Source of the DNA: Zygnema cylindricum
Lineage: Eukaryota > Streptophyta > Zygnematophyceae > Zygnematales > Zygnemataceae
NCBI GenBank assembly: GCA_037447655.1
Contig: JBBHKE010000473.1
Span: 74,738-138,737, forward strand
Direction: 5' to 3'
DNA: 64,000 nucleotides
A program made the translations under genes and the position numbers. Positions 11,758 to 24,191 of this stretch are shown in pieces; position 1 is the first letter of the stretch, and every line of letters begins with the position of its first letter. The notes under the pieces are model-generated. The model had not been told where the DNA came from and did no database searches. It saw nothing but the letters and a program-made list of their open reading frames with translations.

Positions 11758-14700
11758 TCACTTATTTGTAAACAAACAATGCCGTAAAAGCTCATCTGCA
11801 CTCGGTCGGAGTTGTGGATCACGGTGCAAGAGAGCCTGTCCAGCATCCACACCGTATAATATTGTCATCAAAAATTTGATCATATGCTTTATTTCTAAAA
11901 CATTCTCAGGAAAAGACGTGCACAGAATTTTGAGGAACTTACTACGTGACAGTGACTAAACAAAACTATCTTATACCCTAGCAAGTACAATGGTAGAATG
12001 CAAAAACACCATATTTTGCAAATAAAATGTAAGGCATACTTTTGGTCAAAATAAAGACATAACAATGCAAACATGAAGTGCATACTTGAAGCTACAAGTC
12101 TCAAACGTTCTGACGCAAGAGAAAATAGCAACATGCTTTTAGAGCTTTACTGCTTACCTTTACAAGTTGCTGAAACGCAGTTGAAAATCCTGGTAGAAGC
12201 ATTAGCTTCCCCTCCCTAATGGCCTGAAAAGAGGGCCCTGTGCCTGGCAAAGGCAAGTTCCTAGCAAGCTCGTATACACTTGCCCCAAGAGAAAACATGT
12301 CTGTCTTTGTTAAGTTGCTGTGGTCGCTGTTGAGTACTTCTAGAGGCATATATCGAGCATCGCCTTCCACAACACTCATGGTTCCATCCGTCCGAGTTGC
12401 AAGACCAAAATCCCCAAGTTTGTATCCTCCATTTGATGAGTAAATATTATCCGGCTTCACATCTAGATGCACTATTCCTTTCGAGTGGATGAACGCCAGA
12501 GCACGACCTACCTGAAACGGTGCAATGAGACAACACAAATATTTTAGGATGTGACATAAAATGTATTATTGCATGCATAGATAATCTGATAGAATACATG
12601 ACGTGGTTGTTAGAGCTTATATCTGAGTCTGTAATATTGATCACCCTTCTCTTTAAAGACAGCCTTACCTGCTGCAAGAGGTCTATTAGATCTTTCTCTG
12701 AAAAATTTCTGCTGGACTTCTGTGCTGCAAGGCTCCCTTCACAAAGTTCCATTTGGATGTACAGGTGGTCCGCTTCATACCAAGCTGAAAAATAGCGTAC
12801 CGTGTTCTCATGACAGCCTGTACCCCCCAGCATTGATCCCACGCATTGAGTCACGCCTAAAACAAATTGTTTGCAACGGTCAGCGGTCTACCTCTACAGG
12901 AGTGACGGCCAAAATCTCCATGCAAATAAATTTGAAGAGCATACCGGAAAGGTGTACCTTTCTTTTTACGGTCTTAACAATAAACTATGTGAGAGAAATG
13001 AGCCCCTTCGCAAAAAATAACAGTTCCTCCAGTTACTCAGACAATCTAAACTGAAACTTATCCTGGGTCATGGTTTTGATAATGCTAGACCAGTTCTCAT
13101 TTTCTTGGTTTTAGCGAGGCAAAATCTGGCTGCTTCAGCGGTTTCCAAGGTTCTTGCATATCTAACAACAGGTCCAACAATGAGAAATGGCAACTTCTCT
13201 TATCCAAGTAAACAACGCCAGGCTCAGCATCTCACCTACGGCAGCAAGAGCTTGGACCTCCGTAAGCGCCTTCTTTCTGCACACAACAGCCAAAAATGCT
13301 CATTCAGCATTATAGTCACAAAATGATAGTCATTATTGAGGTTGAATATAGGCATCAACTGCAGCGCAGTACATTGAGTTTGCTATTTATCATCAGACAT
13401 CAAGCTAGGAGATGCTCTTATCAAACCCCAAACCCAAGAACCCAGTCAAAACCTTCCAGATGTACTGACAAATGGTTGCTACACAAGTGGTAATTGTCCG
13501 TTTATTGCAGAACATAAAAAAAAGTGTTTGCCGGTTATTAAAAAGACAGAGACACACAATACATTTCTCGAAGCCTATATTGCCATCTACAACAACAAGG
13601 ACGCGTTGTGATTGAGAGCAATGGCTCCTCAGGCCAAAATATAAGAAACAAGTCCAGAGTAGCTAAATCCAATGTGGATTAATTGCTTCAAAAATTGCTT
13701 ACGAAATTGTGGTCTGCTCACCTATCGCTGCTCTGTCTCAATTCCTTAATTGTCCGTTTTACGGCATAAAGGCACCCATCAATTCGCTGACGAACTTTGA
13801 AGACACGGCTGAAGTGTCCACGTCCTATCTCCTGATGAAAATCATCAAAGCAACTGATGCTCGTTAGAAATAAACTACAGCTGAGTTGTTCTTGAAAACT
13901 GCTCCAAAATAAGTCCATTGCCTGCAATACTTCCACAAAGTGGTCGACCTTATTGAAAGTCCTTCAACATTGGCTAGATTAAACAGGAACGGAGTTGAAT
14001 CCATGGGACTCCAAGACTCCGTTTTATGTTATCCACTCCCGACTAAAACAAAAGCATTGCCAGCTAGAGGAGTTCTCTACAAAATTGCATGACGTGAGAA
14101 GCTGATCCAGTTTTCATAAACAACCACTCACCTTAATCTCGTGAAAGTCTGCTCTGTATCGGGACGTAACTCCAGGCATTGGACCTGCATTAGACAACAG
14201 TTAGTATGAACGGTTCACTTGTGAACAATTGTGAGCAGGAAGATACATATATCAAAGTGCCTTAAAACCAAAGCAGCTACTTTAGCCTGTCATGCTAGTA
14301 AATTACTTTTTAGAGCAAATGAACGTGACAAATGAAAGGCAGTATAGTTCAACAGCAATTGCAAGTTTTCCTTCGCATAGTCAATCCATTTGCGAAGTCA
14401 CCATGAAAACTACACCTGCTTTAACTGGCTATACTTCACAAAAATGTGTAAATGCTCATAATTGAAGGGCATTGATGACAATTAGTGTAGCTTGTGATAG
14501 CCAAAAAACTGGTACCATCATTACACAACATTACATCTCCCACCAGCAAGATTCAGGTTTGACAGAAACTTGACAGACTTCTATTCAAAAGGAGAGGACG
14601 GTCTGAATTACAAACTTTGACATGCATAATTTTGTGAAAAGCAACTTACCCACGAGAGGAAGCTTGTTTCTAAAACCCTCGTCTGTTCTGCCTTCATCTT

Positions 14701-16882
14701 GTTCCTCCAGTAATAGAAAAGGATTCGGCATGCACGGTGGCGACTGTACCCGCCTTCGCATGTATGCGATTCTATCCCTTACATTTGAAAGCACAAGTTG
14801 TCGACCAGATTGCAAGCTTTCCAGATTGGTTCGACCTTGTTTTAGTGCCTCGGGTCCTGCTCTTGGTCGTCCAAACTGAACATTTAAGTTCCCTATTCTA
14901 GGAGTTAAAGCTGGCCTATAATCTATTCTATCTGCCTGGTCAGATGCGAGATTCGTTCTCCTCTCTGCTTCACCTTCCAATGCTTGCGCTGATGCTTCCC
15001 CTGGAGCGGGACATGCTGGCAATTGGAACTCCAACTTCGAAGAAAATAGGTGGGAGGGCAATTGCAATCGAGGAGGCTCTGGCTGAGATGATAAAATATC
15101 CTCTCCCGTCCACATTGGCAATACATCAACATCATCTGCAGAACCAAATGCCAAAATCAAAAATTTAAAAACAAAAACTTAATGGTTGGCATTCAAAGCA
15201 GTAATAGAAGAATTATACGCCCTGTAACTGGCATTACTGGCGCAATAATCATGATATTTGTACAGAAAATAGGACGATTTTGTAAAAGACGTATACTTTC
15301 CTGAACAATTACGGTGATTATTGACCAATACCACCAACAATAGCATATAAATATATATAACTACCCTGTAAGGTACTTGTCATCCAGCACAATTAAAGAA
15401 GATTTGGTCCAAAATAATCTGGAACAAGTACATCAAATGATAAGTGCAGCAATAATGATGAGTGCAGCAATCATTACTTTAGCTTCTTAAGTTTTATTTT
15501 CACAATGTGCAGACATAAAGAAAAGAAATCCCTTGGATAGAACAGGAAGGACCTACAGGATAAACCAAGTCCACAAAACAACCAATCTCTGTTCAAATAT
15601 TGCTGCAAAATATGAGGCCGTAACATTTGCAGCCACGGTGTTAAAATCATGAGCACTCTCGACATGCAACACCAACATGCAAACAACAATAACAACAATC
15701 AACAACATTTGATTGCATGTGCATTTGATTCCATGCAATTTTAGTGCGCAAGGAAGATATGTCCCCGGAAAAATCCATACCGGGGGTAAAACTCATTCAC
15801 TTCTGGCAAATTCAAAATTTACCTTCTCTCGGTCTTTTGGAACGAGGCGTTAAACTCACAGGCGACTGTAACCGCTTTGTTTCATCCTACCCAAGCCAAA
15901 ACTCAAAACCACTTCAAGTCAATAAAGTGAGAGTTTGCGGTAACGGTTGGCAAAAGAAGAGATCAAATACTTGATGGTTAACTCCAATGTCCAAATCAAT
16001 TGTAATTCCTTACAAAACCGTTTGTTGCCTCTGGTTCCTTCGTCATTGCTGATTCTCACCTTGTTTTCTCCGAAGCCGATGTGAAACTGGTTCTCAACAG
16101 GCGTGACGAAGTCTGGTGTACTGAAACAACAACAGAAATGAAAAAACTGCTGATTAGAAAGACCAGAAAAGAAGAATACAATTGACAGGTTGCTATTTGC
16201 AGATTGCTAAAAAGAAGCCCTTCTGGCTGGACTTAGAAGGAAAACTACTGATAAAAAAAACAAACATACGGCCCGCGAATTTCTTACCCACAAAAACTTT
16301 AAATTATTTCCTCATTGCTATCGACCACTGAGAAAACTCATGCTTCGGATTCTCTTACTGACAGAAAATAAACTGCTAGCAACTAAAAAATATATGTTGT
16401 CCTTGCAAAACGAGCGCTTCAACTACAGGGTTTTAAGCTGTATCATAATTCTAGCCACATAAGAAGCAAAGGTTCAAAAGAAATAGTAAAAGATGTCCAT
16501 CCCTCTTCCTTTTGCACTGTCCACCTCTCAAAATCTTTCAGCAAAACAACTAGTTTAAGCATGTTGATCAAAGAAACATACACAAGAAAAAGTAACAGCA
16601 TTATAGTGAACATGAAAAGAATTAAAAACACACTTTTACGTAAGTAACAAACGTCTCCACAAATGTCCATCAAAAAAGAGCTCACCAAAAAAGCTCTTGA
16701 CTGCAGTAAAGATCGTTTTCATCTGCTGTACCTTCTAGTTCTTTTCCTGAGTTAGCTCTACTCCCTTCTGTAAAGTTATTGTCAGTGGAACGACCACAAA
16801 CGCCATGGCCTTCATCTAGCAGATAAACTTGTCTCATCTTTTGGCTTAATGAGAGATTATAATCGGCATCGACACGCAACTC
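11758..16882 (-). CDS. WEE1: WEE1 cell-cycle protein kinase (plant type), N-terminus unresolved
   Basis: Ten exons join in phase on the minus strand: 16882-16686, 16120-16060, 15886-15823, 15135-14650, 14184-14132, 13831-13722, 13276-13236, 12817-12669, 12511-12158, 11835-11758. WEE1 phosphorylates the inhibitory tyrosine of cyclin-dependent kinases and delays entry into mitosis. The regulatory N-terminal part has the plant signature SQELFCTPDFVTP. The kinase domain shows the glycine loop IGRGHFSRVFK, the ATP lysine in YAVKR, HLDVKPDN in the catalytic loop, DFG in KLGDFGLATR, the WEE1-specific EGDARYMPLE, and the final DPQLRPSADELLRH. HLD in place of HRD is normal for WEE1. The assembled part is 530 residues, close to Arabidopsis WEE1 (about 500). 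The 5' edge of the first listed exon (16879 or 16882) and any exon upstream of it could not be settled; no good ATG plus donor was seen up to 17400. Confidence 0.93.
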
Positions 16883-17783
16883 CTCATTAAAAAAACTAGC
16901 CTTGATTATTCATGAAGGAAATACAGACGAAATGAAACTAAGTTTGTAAAGATTCCTTCACTGGTTACAGCTCTCACGTTTTTAGATTCATACTCGAGTG
17001 AAATGTTATAATTTAAACTGCCATTTGCTTTTTTAGATTCAGCTATTCCACATACACATCTGGAAAACTTTTTTAGCCAGAATTTTCAGAAAGTGCTTGC
17101 AAAAACAATGCTTGTTTAAAGCTCACGCGTTTTCACATTCCAAGTATGTCAGCCCGAAGTGAATGCTTAAATGTGTTCTTTACACAGCATAAACATCTGC
17201 TGACGTGACGTGACTCGTTTGCAGAAAGTGACACTGATGTCAGCAACAATCTTCCCTCCCAAAATGAAGCAGAATTCCAGAACACCAACCAAAACCAAAT
17301 GTGAAAATGTCAGATTTGAAAATTTGTATTCATGGCCGCCATAACAAAAGCACCGAACACGCTTACGGTTCAAGTATGAAATATTGAAATATGAAACTAC
17401 AGTACAGTACTGTACAGTACAGTACTGTACTGTATCGCACCGATATAATTCGATACGGGTCAGATACGGACAACTAAGCTCATTTTTTCTGTACTTGGTA
17501 CTGTACTTATACTAATTGCGGGGACGGTCACATGGGTCGGAACAGGTCACATGCGTACGGAATATTGAGGTACAGTTGTATGGTAAAATATCTGAGCTAA
17601 TAAACATTAAATAAGAACGAGTACTGTGTCTATTCCTATTATGAGAAATACACCAAAGTAAAAACTGATTCTAACATTGTCTTCTTTAACAAAGCTTTCA
17701 CCCGGCCTGTGTTCTGTTGCGCGTGGAAGGTATTTTAGCTATTTTTCCATCCTATTTTCAAATCCTTTCTCATAGTCTCACAC
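16883..17783. promoter_or_regulatory. Upstream region of WEE1
   Basis: This should contain the missing first exon or leader and promoter of WEE1. A GTAC palindromic run (CAGTACTGTACAGTACAGTA) lies at 17400-17440. I could not identify cell-cycle promoter elements with confidence. It ends at a hAT-like element. Confidence 0.4.
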
Positions 17784-18266
17784 CATAGTTGTTCAAATCG
17801 CGCGATTTTTTCCTTTTTTTCCGACTAAAACGTATAGTTCGTGACTTTTGAATAAATCGGAAAAAAACGCGATGTACTTTCTGTCCGGTAAACTGAACGG
17901 CTAATTCACGGAAACTGTACGGTATTTTACGATGGCGGTACGGTTTTGTACAGTAAATGTACGAAATTTGACGAAAAGATACGTTGCACTTCGTAGTACT
18001 TTCTGTCCGGTAAACTGAACAGACATTTTACGGTAATGTACGGAATTGTACCAAAAATGTACGGATTATTACGAAAAGATACGGAAAATGTACGAAAATG
18101 GTACAAACTGCGGTATATGTGAAATTTATTTTTGTTTACATGTACGGAATAGTACGGACGGAAAATCATTAACGATTTTTACGATTTTTTCAAAAGGTTC
18201 AATGCGTTTGTTACGTATAATTCGTCGCGATTAAATCGTTCGCACTAAACGCCGTGAACAACTATG
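17784..18266. mobile_element. hAT-like non-autonomous element with 8-bp TSD
   Basis: Termini CATAGTTGTTCA and TGAACAACTATG are perfect inverts over 12 bp. The element is flanked by the exact 8-bp duplication TCTCACAC (17776-17783 and 18267-18274), the hallmark of the hAT superfamily. The 483-bp interior is rich in TACGG-type motifs and contains an internal duplication of CTTTCTGTCCGGTAAACTG. No transposase is encoded. Confidence 0.88.
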
Positions 18267-18312
18267 TCTCACACTAAATTTGCTGTTTTTCATCCGCCCT
18301 TCGAGTTCTAAT

Positions 18313-18611
18313 CATAGTTCAAAAGTAGGCGTTTTTATGGTAGGCCTTTGGTGGGCGCCTTTATGGTAAGTTGTGTTATGGGCTTTTCATGTGATCTTCT
18401 TAGATCGATATTTTGATTATCGACCGTCCGATCGTCTGAATCTGACGGTGTATATAGAAGTTTTTGGTCCGAATGTTTTAATTGGTCCAATTTTTGGTCA
18501 GAATGTTTTAATTGGTCCGAATAGGTCCAAATACAATATGGGTCTTAAGGTCATATTGTATGTTTTGCATACAATAGGTATGGGCCTACTTTCACCTACT
18601 TCTGAACTATG
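18313..18611. mobile_element. hAT-like MITE with 8-bp TSD (family tagttcaaaagtagg)
   Basis: Termini CATAGTTCAAAAGTAGG and CTACTTCTGAACTATG form inverted repeats, flanked by the perfect duplication GTTCTAAT (18305-18312 and 18612-18619). Related copies are at 35407-35888 and 58359-58624. The interior shares GGCTTTTCATGTGATCTTCT and GACCGTCCGAT motifs with those copies. Confidence 0.88.
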
Positions 18612-18639
18612 GTTCTAATCGGTCCCGCCAGATTCGGTG

Positions 18640-19085
18640 ATGTAGCTTAGGGGGTGTTCCCATGTAACCGATACTTTGAAGTCGTATTTTTGTATTTTAG
18701 TGAAGATTCTCCGTCCTACTTCGCAGTGCGTTCCATTATGCGAAAATGAAATCGTTACTTTTAACTTTGACGGTTGTAGACGTGGGTAAAACTTGTGACG
18801 GTTGTAGACGCGGGTAAAACTTGTGACGGTTGTAGACGTCCACAAATCTTGCAACAATTGGTGACGTTTACAAAAATAGCGACAGTTGTAGACGTGTAGT
18901 CTTTTGTGACATCGTAGATTTTTAGGGTTTGGTTGACATTATCACGTAGGTTGACATTATGACGTCAAGCTCACTTGTGACAACGTCGATGTTACTAGTA
19001 TCAAAACTTTCGATCATGGTTTCTCGATTTTTTTTTTTATCTTTTCACACTCGCCTTGCAACCAAACTACGCCCAAAGGTAGTAA
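18640..19085. repeat. Dispersed repeat, copy 1 (about 0.4 kb)
   Basis: Resembles 35985-36375 in the same orientation: both start near TGTAACCGATACTTTG, pass through repeated GTGACGGTTGTAGACGTGGG units and end near CCAAACTACG with an A-rich run. Each copy lies just downstream of a tagttcaaaagtagg hAT-like element. The class is unknown, and I see no clear terminal inverted repeat. Confidence 0.7.
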
Positions 19086-19596
19086 AAAAAAAAAAGTCTT
19101 TTTAATTCATACCAACATTGTCGTTTTATTTCATTTTCATTTTAAATAAATTTTATTTTTTTAAAAATGTTAAAGTTTTTATTTCTCTGCTTTCTCTTAA
19201 ATATATTTAAATAAATGAAAACAAATTAAATTCCACATAACTTTTTTTTCGCACGTTTTTATTTTTTTTTGTGTTTAAATTTGAATAACTTATTTAAATT
19301 ATTCTCTTAATAACATTTTTCTTCATGAAAATGTATATAATTACTTTTATTTTATTTTTATTTTCCTCTATTATAAGCAATAATTGTTTTTTTTTTTTTT
19401 AATAGTTTTGCATATAACATATATTTAATCTATTATTTTTTTACGTTTCATTTTTTTTAAAATATTTTTTGCGTTATTTATATTTTTAATTGTAAAAAAA
19501 AAAAAAAAATTTAAAAATATAATTTTTTATAAAATATTTTTATAAATAAAATTTTATAATATTTTTAATTTTTGTATTTCATATTTTTCTTTTATA

Positions 19597-19652
<56 letters not shown>

Positions 19653-21910
19653 TTAATAATAATAATAAAAATAAAATAATGTTTTAATTTTATAAATATA
19701 AAAAACAGTTATTAAGACATGGTTAATAGTTTCAATGAATAAGATTTGATTGTACTCGAATAGACACTCTTTGTGTATTTTTTGATTTCCATATTGAGAA
19801 GATTTTGTGGATCATTAAAAGATATGATTATGCATCATTAAAAGATATGGTGACACAAAAACGTAGTTAAATCATCATGGAACTGTTTTTGCAATAACAA
19901 AATTGTTTATGATCATGATCATCGTCGTCATAAAATGTCATTGTCAAGTGAAAACTAAATCAATTTTAAAAAACATAAAAAAATGTATTTTATTTAGTTT
20001 AGAGTTTTTTTTTTTATTTATTATTTTGTTAACGTATACGATATCAAAGTTTTTGTAAAAAATTTAGGTCTAATGTGCTTCTTTGTTTTTACAGTTTTTA
20101 CCTTTTTATATTTGTTTTTGCCTTTCTAACATTTTGTGTTTTTTCTTATCAAAATATTGTGTTTTTTTTTATCAAAAATGTTTTTTTTTTTTATCAAAAA
20201 TGTTTTTAATTTTGTTTTTTTCGTTTTTTTTTTATTTATTTTCCTTCAAAGTTCCAAATCGTACTAAAATTGACAATTTTTATTTTTTTTTTTTTCTTTT
20301 TTCTCTTTATCTTCTTTTTAGTTTTGAAACAAATAATATTTTTTTTATTTATTTTTCACCATCAAAAAGAATGAGAAAAAAAGAAAAGTGAGATAAAGAA
20401 ATTAAGGTTTGAACTACTAGCCCGTTTGAATGTGTGTTAAAGAGAATCCTTTTTTTGAAAATTTAAAATTGATATTATTTCTGTAAATTTTAAATTCCGT
20501 ATTGGTTTGAAGTCATCCATTGGATTCCTATTTTGGAAATTTTCTATTTGGTCAAGAAAATATATATAAAAATATAAGGAATATTAGTTCTGTAAACAAC
20601 AGAAAGAGAGAAAATAACGTTATTGAAAATTAAAATGATCTATTGTTTAAAAAAATGTTTGTTAGATATGAATGACGCCTCTAAAATACGGTGATCATTT
20701 CCCATTGTCAAAAAAATATTTTTTGTGTATTTTGATAAACTTTATTTAGTGAGACACACGATTTTTTTAGGAGTGAATCCCTTCATCATACAGAAGCCAA
20801 CCATTTGACTTTATAGGTGAGTAGTTATAAGTGTTAATCTCTTCATCATACACAAGACAACCATTTCACTTTATAAGGGAGTAGGATATAATTAACAGAA
20901 TTGGACCAACTACACAAGATTTAAGCCATGGATTTCTATTGTCATAAAATAACTTTTATTTTTTCACATAGATGGTACATTTGACAGCGCTTCCTCATCT
21001 AACACATCAATAAATCTCATATTGTCAACATTGTTAACTATGGAATCATCCGATGTCAGGGATTGTAAACAACAAATGATTATTTCATTTGTAATGCAGT
21101 TGTTGTGTATCATTGCAAAACTTGAATTACTTTATATTCTGAAGGTCTTGCTAACAGAAGTTTGCTGCAAGATTAAAATAAAATTGTAAGTACATATAAA
21201 CTGAACTTATAATTTTGTTTGTAAGTCATGTATTTGGTAAACAAATCAGTTCTTATTTTTTTTTCAAACAAAAAATAAACAAACACATCTAAATAAATCC
21301 AAATATCTATATTCTTGTATGTCTCAACATGGTAGAAGTGATGAATAGGCACGAAAAGACAAAAGAACATTACAAAATTGGTTAGTTTTTATTATTTCAG
21401 TTTGGTGTACAAATTTGATTGAAATTTTTTGCACTGTATAGGCGTGGATTTTGTAATGTCAAAATCTCTTCCCACCTCCCAAAATTACCTGTCAAATTCA
21501 CCTCTCTCGACACCCTTCCCACCAAAAGGTAACAAAAAAATGTTAAAAACAAAAAACAATAAAAAAACAAAAAAAAACAAAAATATGAGAAAAAAATAAA
21601 GGTTCTCACTAAAAGGTAAAAAAAAAACTCAATAAAATAAAATAAATATATGAGAGAAAAAAATAAAAGGATAAAAAAAAAAGTAAAAAAAAACTGTTTT
21701 TTTTTTTTTACTTTCTTTTATAAAAAATAAAAAAAACTTTTTTTCCTTTTTTTTTGTTTTTTAAGAACATATAATAAAAACATTATTATTTGAGGAATTT
21801 TTTTTGTTTATTTTTTTTTATAAATTCAAGAGTGTGTTATTTTTTTTCTGATTTAAAACAAATATTTATTTACCATTTAACATAAAAACAATATATATAT
21901 ATATATAACG
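19085..21910. other. Extremely AT-rich island
   Basis: Almost entirely A/T with homopolymers, a TA dinucleotide run followed by AAT triplets at about 19585-19680, and alternating poly-A and poly-T. A segment with CTTCATCATACAGAAGCCAA is duplicated near 20780-20885. Composition differs sharply from both neighbours. No coding sequence is seen; possible readings are an old decayed insertion or a structural AT tract. Confidence 0.7.
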
Positions 21911-24191
21911 TAAATCCCCTCAAACGTAACACCTTCGCCTCAAGTCCTTGCTTTTATCAATTTACCTTCGACCAACCCCTCTCTTCATTCTCGTATGTAA
22001 ATCATTGGTCTACCTAGGTTGGACCTTAGGTCCCTTATACGGGTTGAAGAAGACTATATGCTACATGTGCCGGTTTTTGAGAGAAGTCAAAGAGTGTCCT
22101 AAGACCCCTTAGGTTAGTGTTAATGTTTTTTGTTGAATTCATGAAACCAAAACAAAGTTAGTAACACAATTTTTTTCCCTACCATATTAATTGATTTTCA
22201 CTAAAATCGATTGAGGGTGTACTCCCACAGTCCCACGGTCCCGATAGAGGGTAAATCGCCCCATTGCAACAAAGACCCCTTCGTTGAGGGTAAATCCCCC
22301 CATTGCAACAAAGACCCCTTCGTTAAGCCTGGCGCATTAAATGATGGCGGTGAATAATGAAATTCTATTGGTTTTTTGTCGTAATGAAGGGCTCCTCGCT
22401 AGAATGACGATATAGTTTTACTCTAAGGAGCGGAGTCAACTCGCCATTTTTTTCGTATGTCACAGTCCTGACAAAGCATAATCGAAATATATCGTACAGC
22501 GCTATCGTTTGTCACGATGTGGACGAAGATGTCAATATGAAAGTCTACAACTCAAGTTTCTCGCTTATCTCCTCGCGACGTTTCAAACATAGTGGTTAGT
22601 GGTTACTATAGTGTTCAGCATTGTATCGAGTTTCCCACAACATAACCAGATAGGATATTTTTGCCGTGTAATCCAGACGCGTTTGACACAACAAAAAAAC
22701 CATCAAAGTACATTTTTTTTTTGAAATTTAATAGATCTTTGCCCACAAAACAATTAACTAGATTGTTTCAACTGATGCAAATTGTAATCCGTATTCGGAG
22801 GTCATTATCCAGTGGTGTTTCATTTCTTTTCCTCCAACTTTTGAAAAAGTAACGAGCCAAGAATGAATGCGCACAAAGATTGGGGTCTTCATGCTTGACC
22901 GAGAACCCATCATTCTTTTTCCCTATTGAACAGGTTTTACACTACATGAAATTATGCATACTGCTCAACATGGTGAATGGCCCACAAAATCCGAGGGAGT
23001 GTCGACGAGAAACATGTCTAAAAATCTAGCACCCTTCTCTTCATCGCCACGAACAACTATCTTCTTTGCCGTGCTACACATTAAGCCCTATTAAGCCCTA
23101 TTGTGCACGCGTCTTTCGTTTCATTCAGCATTCGCTCAGAGTATTGAGGCTGGATATCGCAGTTGGTTAAGTCTAGTGGCAATTCCTTCGTGAGTCCATT
23201 CGATCGATGCAAACGACTGATAGTAATCACAACGAGAAACTAGATCACATCGATGAATATTTTTCTCATCACAAATTAAATGTAAACATTAACACTAAAT
23301 AGTAATACACGGTGTACCGCAATCAATGAGGAACCAATTAATTTCACGTATCGAGGGCCAAAATGTTTTCGCTTTCCTGAGTTTCAATAAACAGTCGTCT
23401 ATGTGCATCACTAGTAGTGGGAGATACGTGGAACATTTGCAAGAAGTGTCGGTAAAAGTTAGTGAACAGATCTTGTCAACCGGCTTTTCAGAAGTTACTG
23501 TGTACGGACTTCGTCCTGAAAGTACATGCGACCAAACACCGTCAATATCCAATATTTTTCTTTTCCCGACCGCATAGGCGGGAGTACAGCCACTGACATG
23601 CCCTGTTTACCAAAAGTTTCACAAATGGTTCACAAACGGTTCACAAAGGTTTCACGAACATTCCACAAATGTTTCACGAACATTCCACAAATGTTTCACG
23701 AACATTTCACAAACCTTTCACAAATGTTTTACAATTCACAAATGTTCAAAAATGTTTCACAAAATTTTCACAGATGGTTCACCTGAGGTTTTCAAGCTGC
23801 TGGTAGGAACGCCGCAAGGAGAATTGAAACAAAAGAAAAAAAAAGTTGCGAACTTCCGTAGAGATGTCTACATCTACCGCGTGACAAGCGATAACGTTAT
23901 ACATAATATTTTGATTATTAGGTTGTCACGAGTACATCACCAAAAAACAAAATGTTGACCATGCTATCTAAGTGCAGAGTGCCGCTAGGGAGAGGGAGAG
24001 GGAGAGGGAGAGGATCACATCCAGCTTTTTATACCACAACACATTCCAATACCGAAGGAAAAACCAAAGGGAGATAAAAAAAATATAGGAGGCTGTCGAC
24101 TGAATTTGAAACAGGAATTAAACTGAACTGACACAGACTCTCGGGGACAAAAAAAAAAAATTAACTGCATTGATTTCAGATGTTTTTATTC
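21911..24191. other. Intergenic sequence between WEE1 upstream region and the eIF2B gamma 3' end
   Basis: No gene is recognised. It contains a 40-bp direct duplication around CCATTGCAACAAAGACCCC (22247-22325), a right MITE terminus near 23300-23314 (AATACACGGTG before TA), TTCACAAATGTTTCACGAAC-type short tandem repeats at 23615-23790 and a GGGAGA run at about 23990-24012. The last few hundred bases are the likely 3' UTR flank of the minus-strand gene. Confidence 0.5.
23615..23790. repeat. Short tandem repeat of TTCACAAA/TTCACGAA units
   Basis: About a dozen 10-20 bp units alternating TTCACAAATG and TTCACGAACATTCC. Non-coding by context. It lies about 400 bp downstream of the eIF2B gamma stop codon. 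Confidence 0.75.

Noticed and set aside
17167-17373. Candidate first exon of WEE1 (MAAMNTNF or MFMLC starts)
   Set aside because: The first has no donor before its stop; the second has only a weak T-GTAAAG donor and no supporting similarity.
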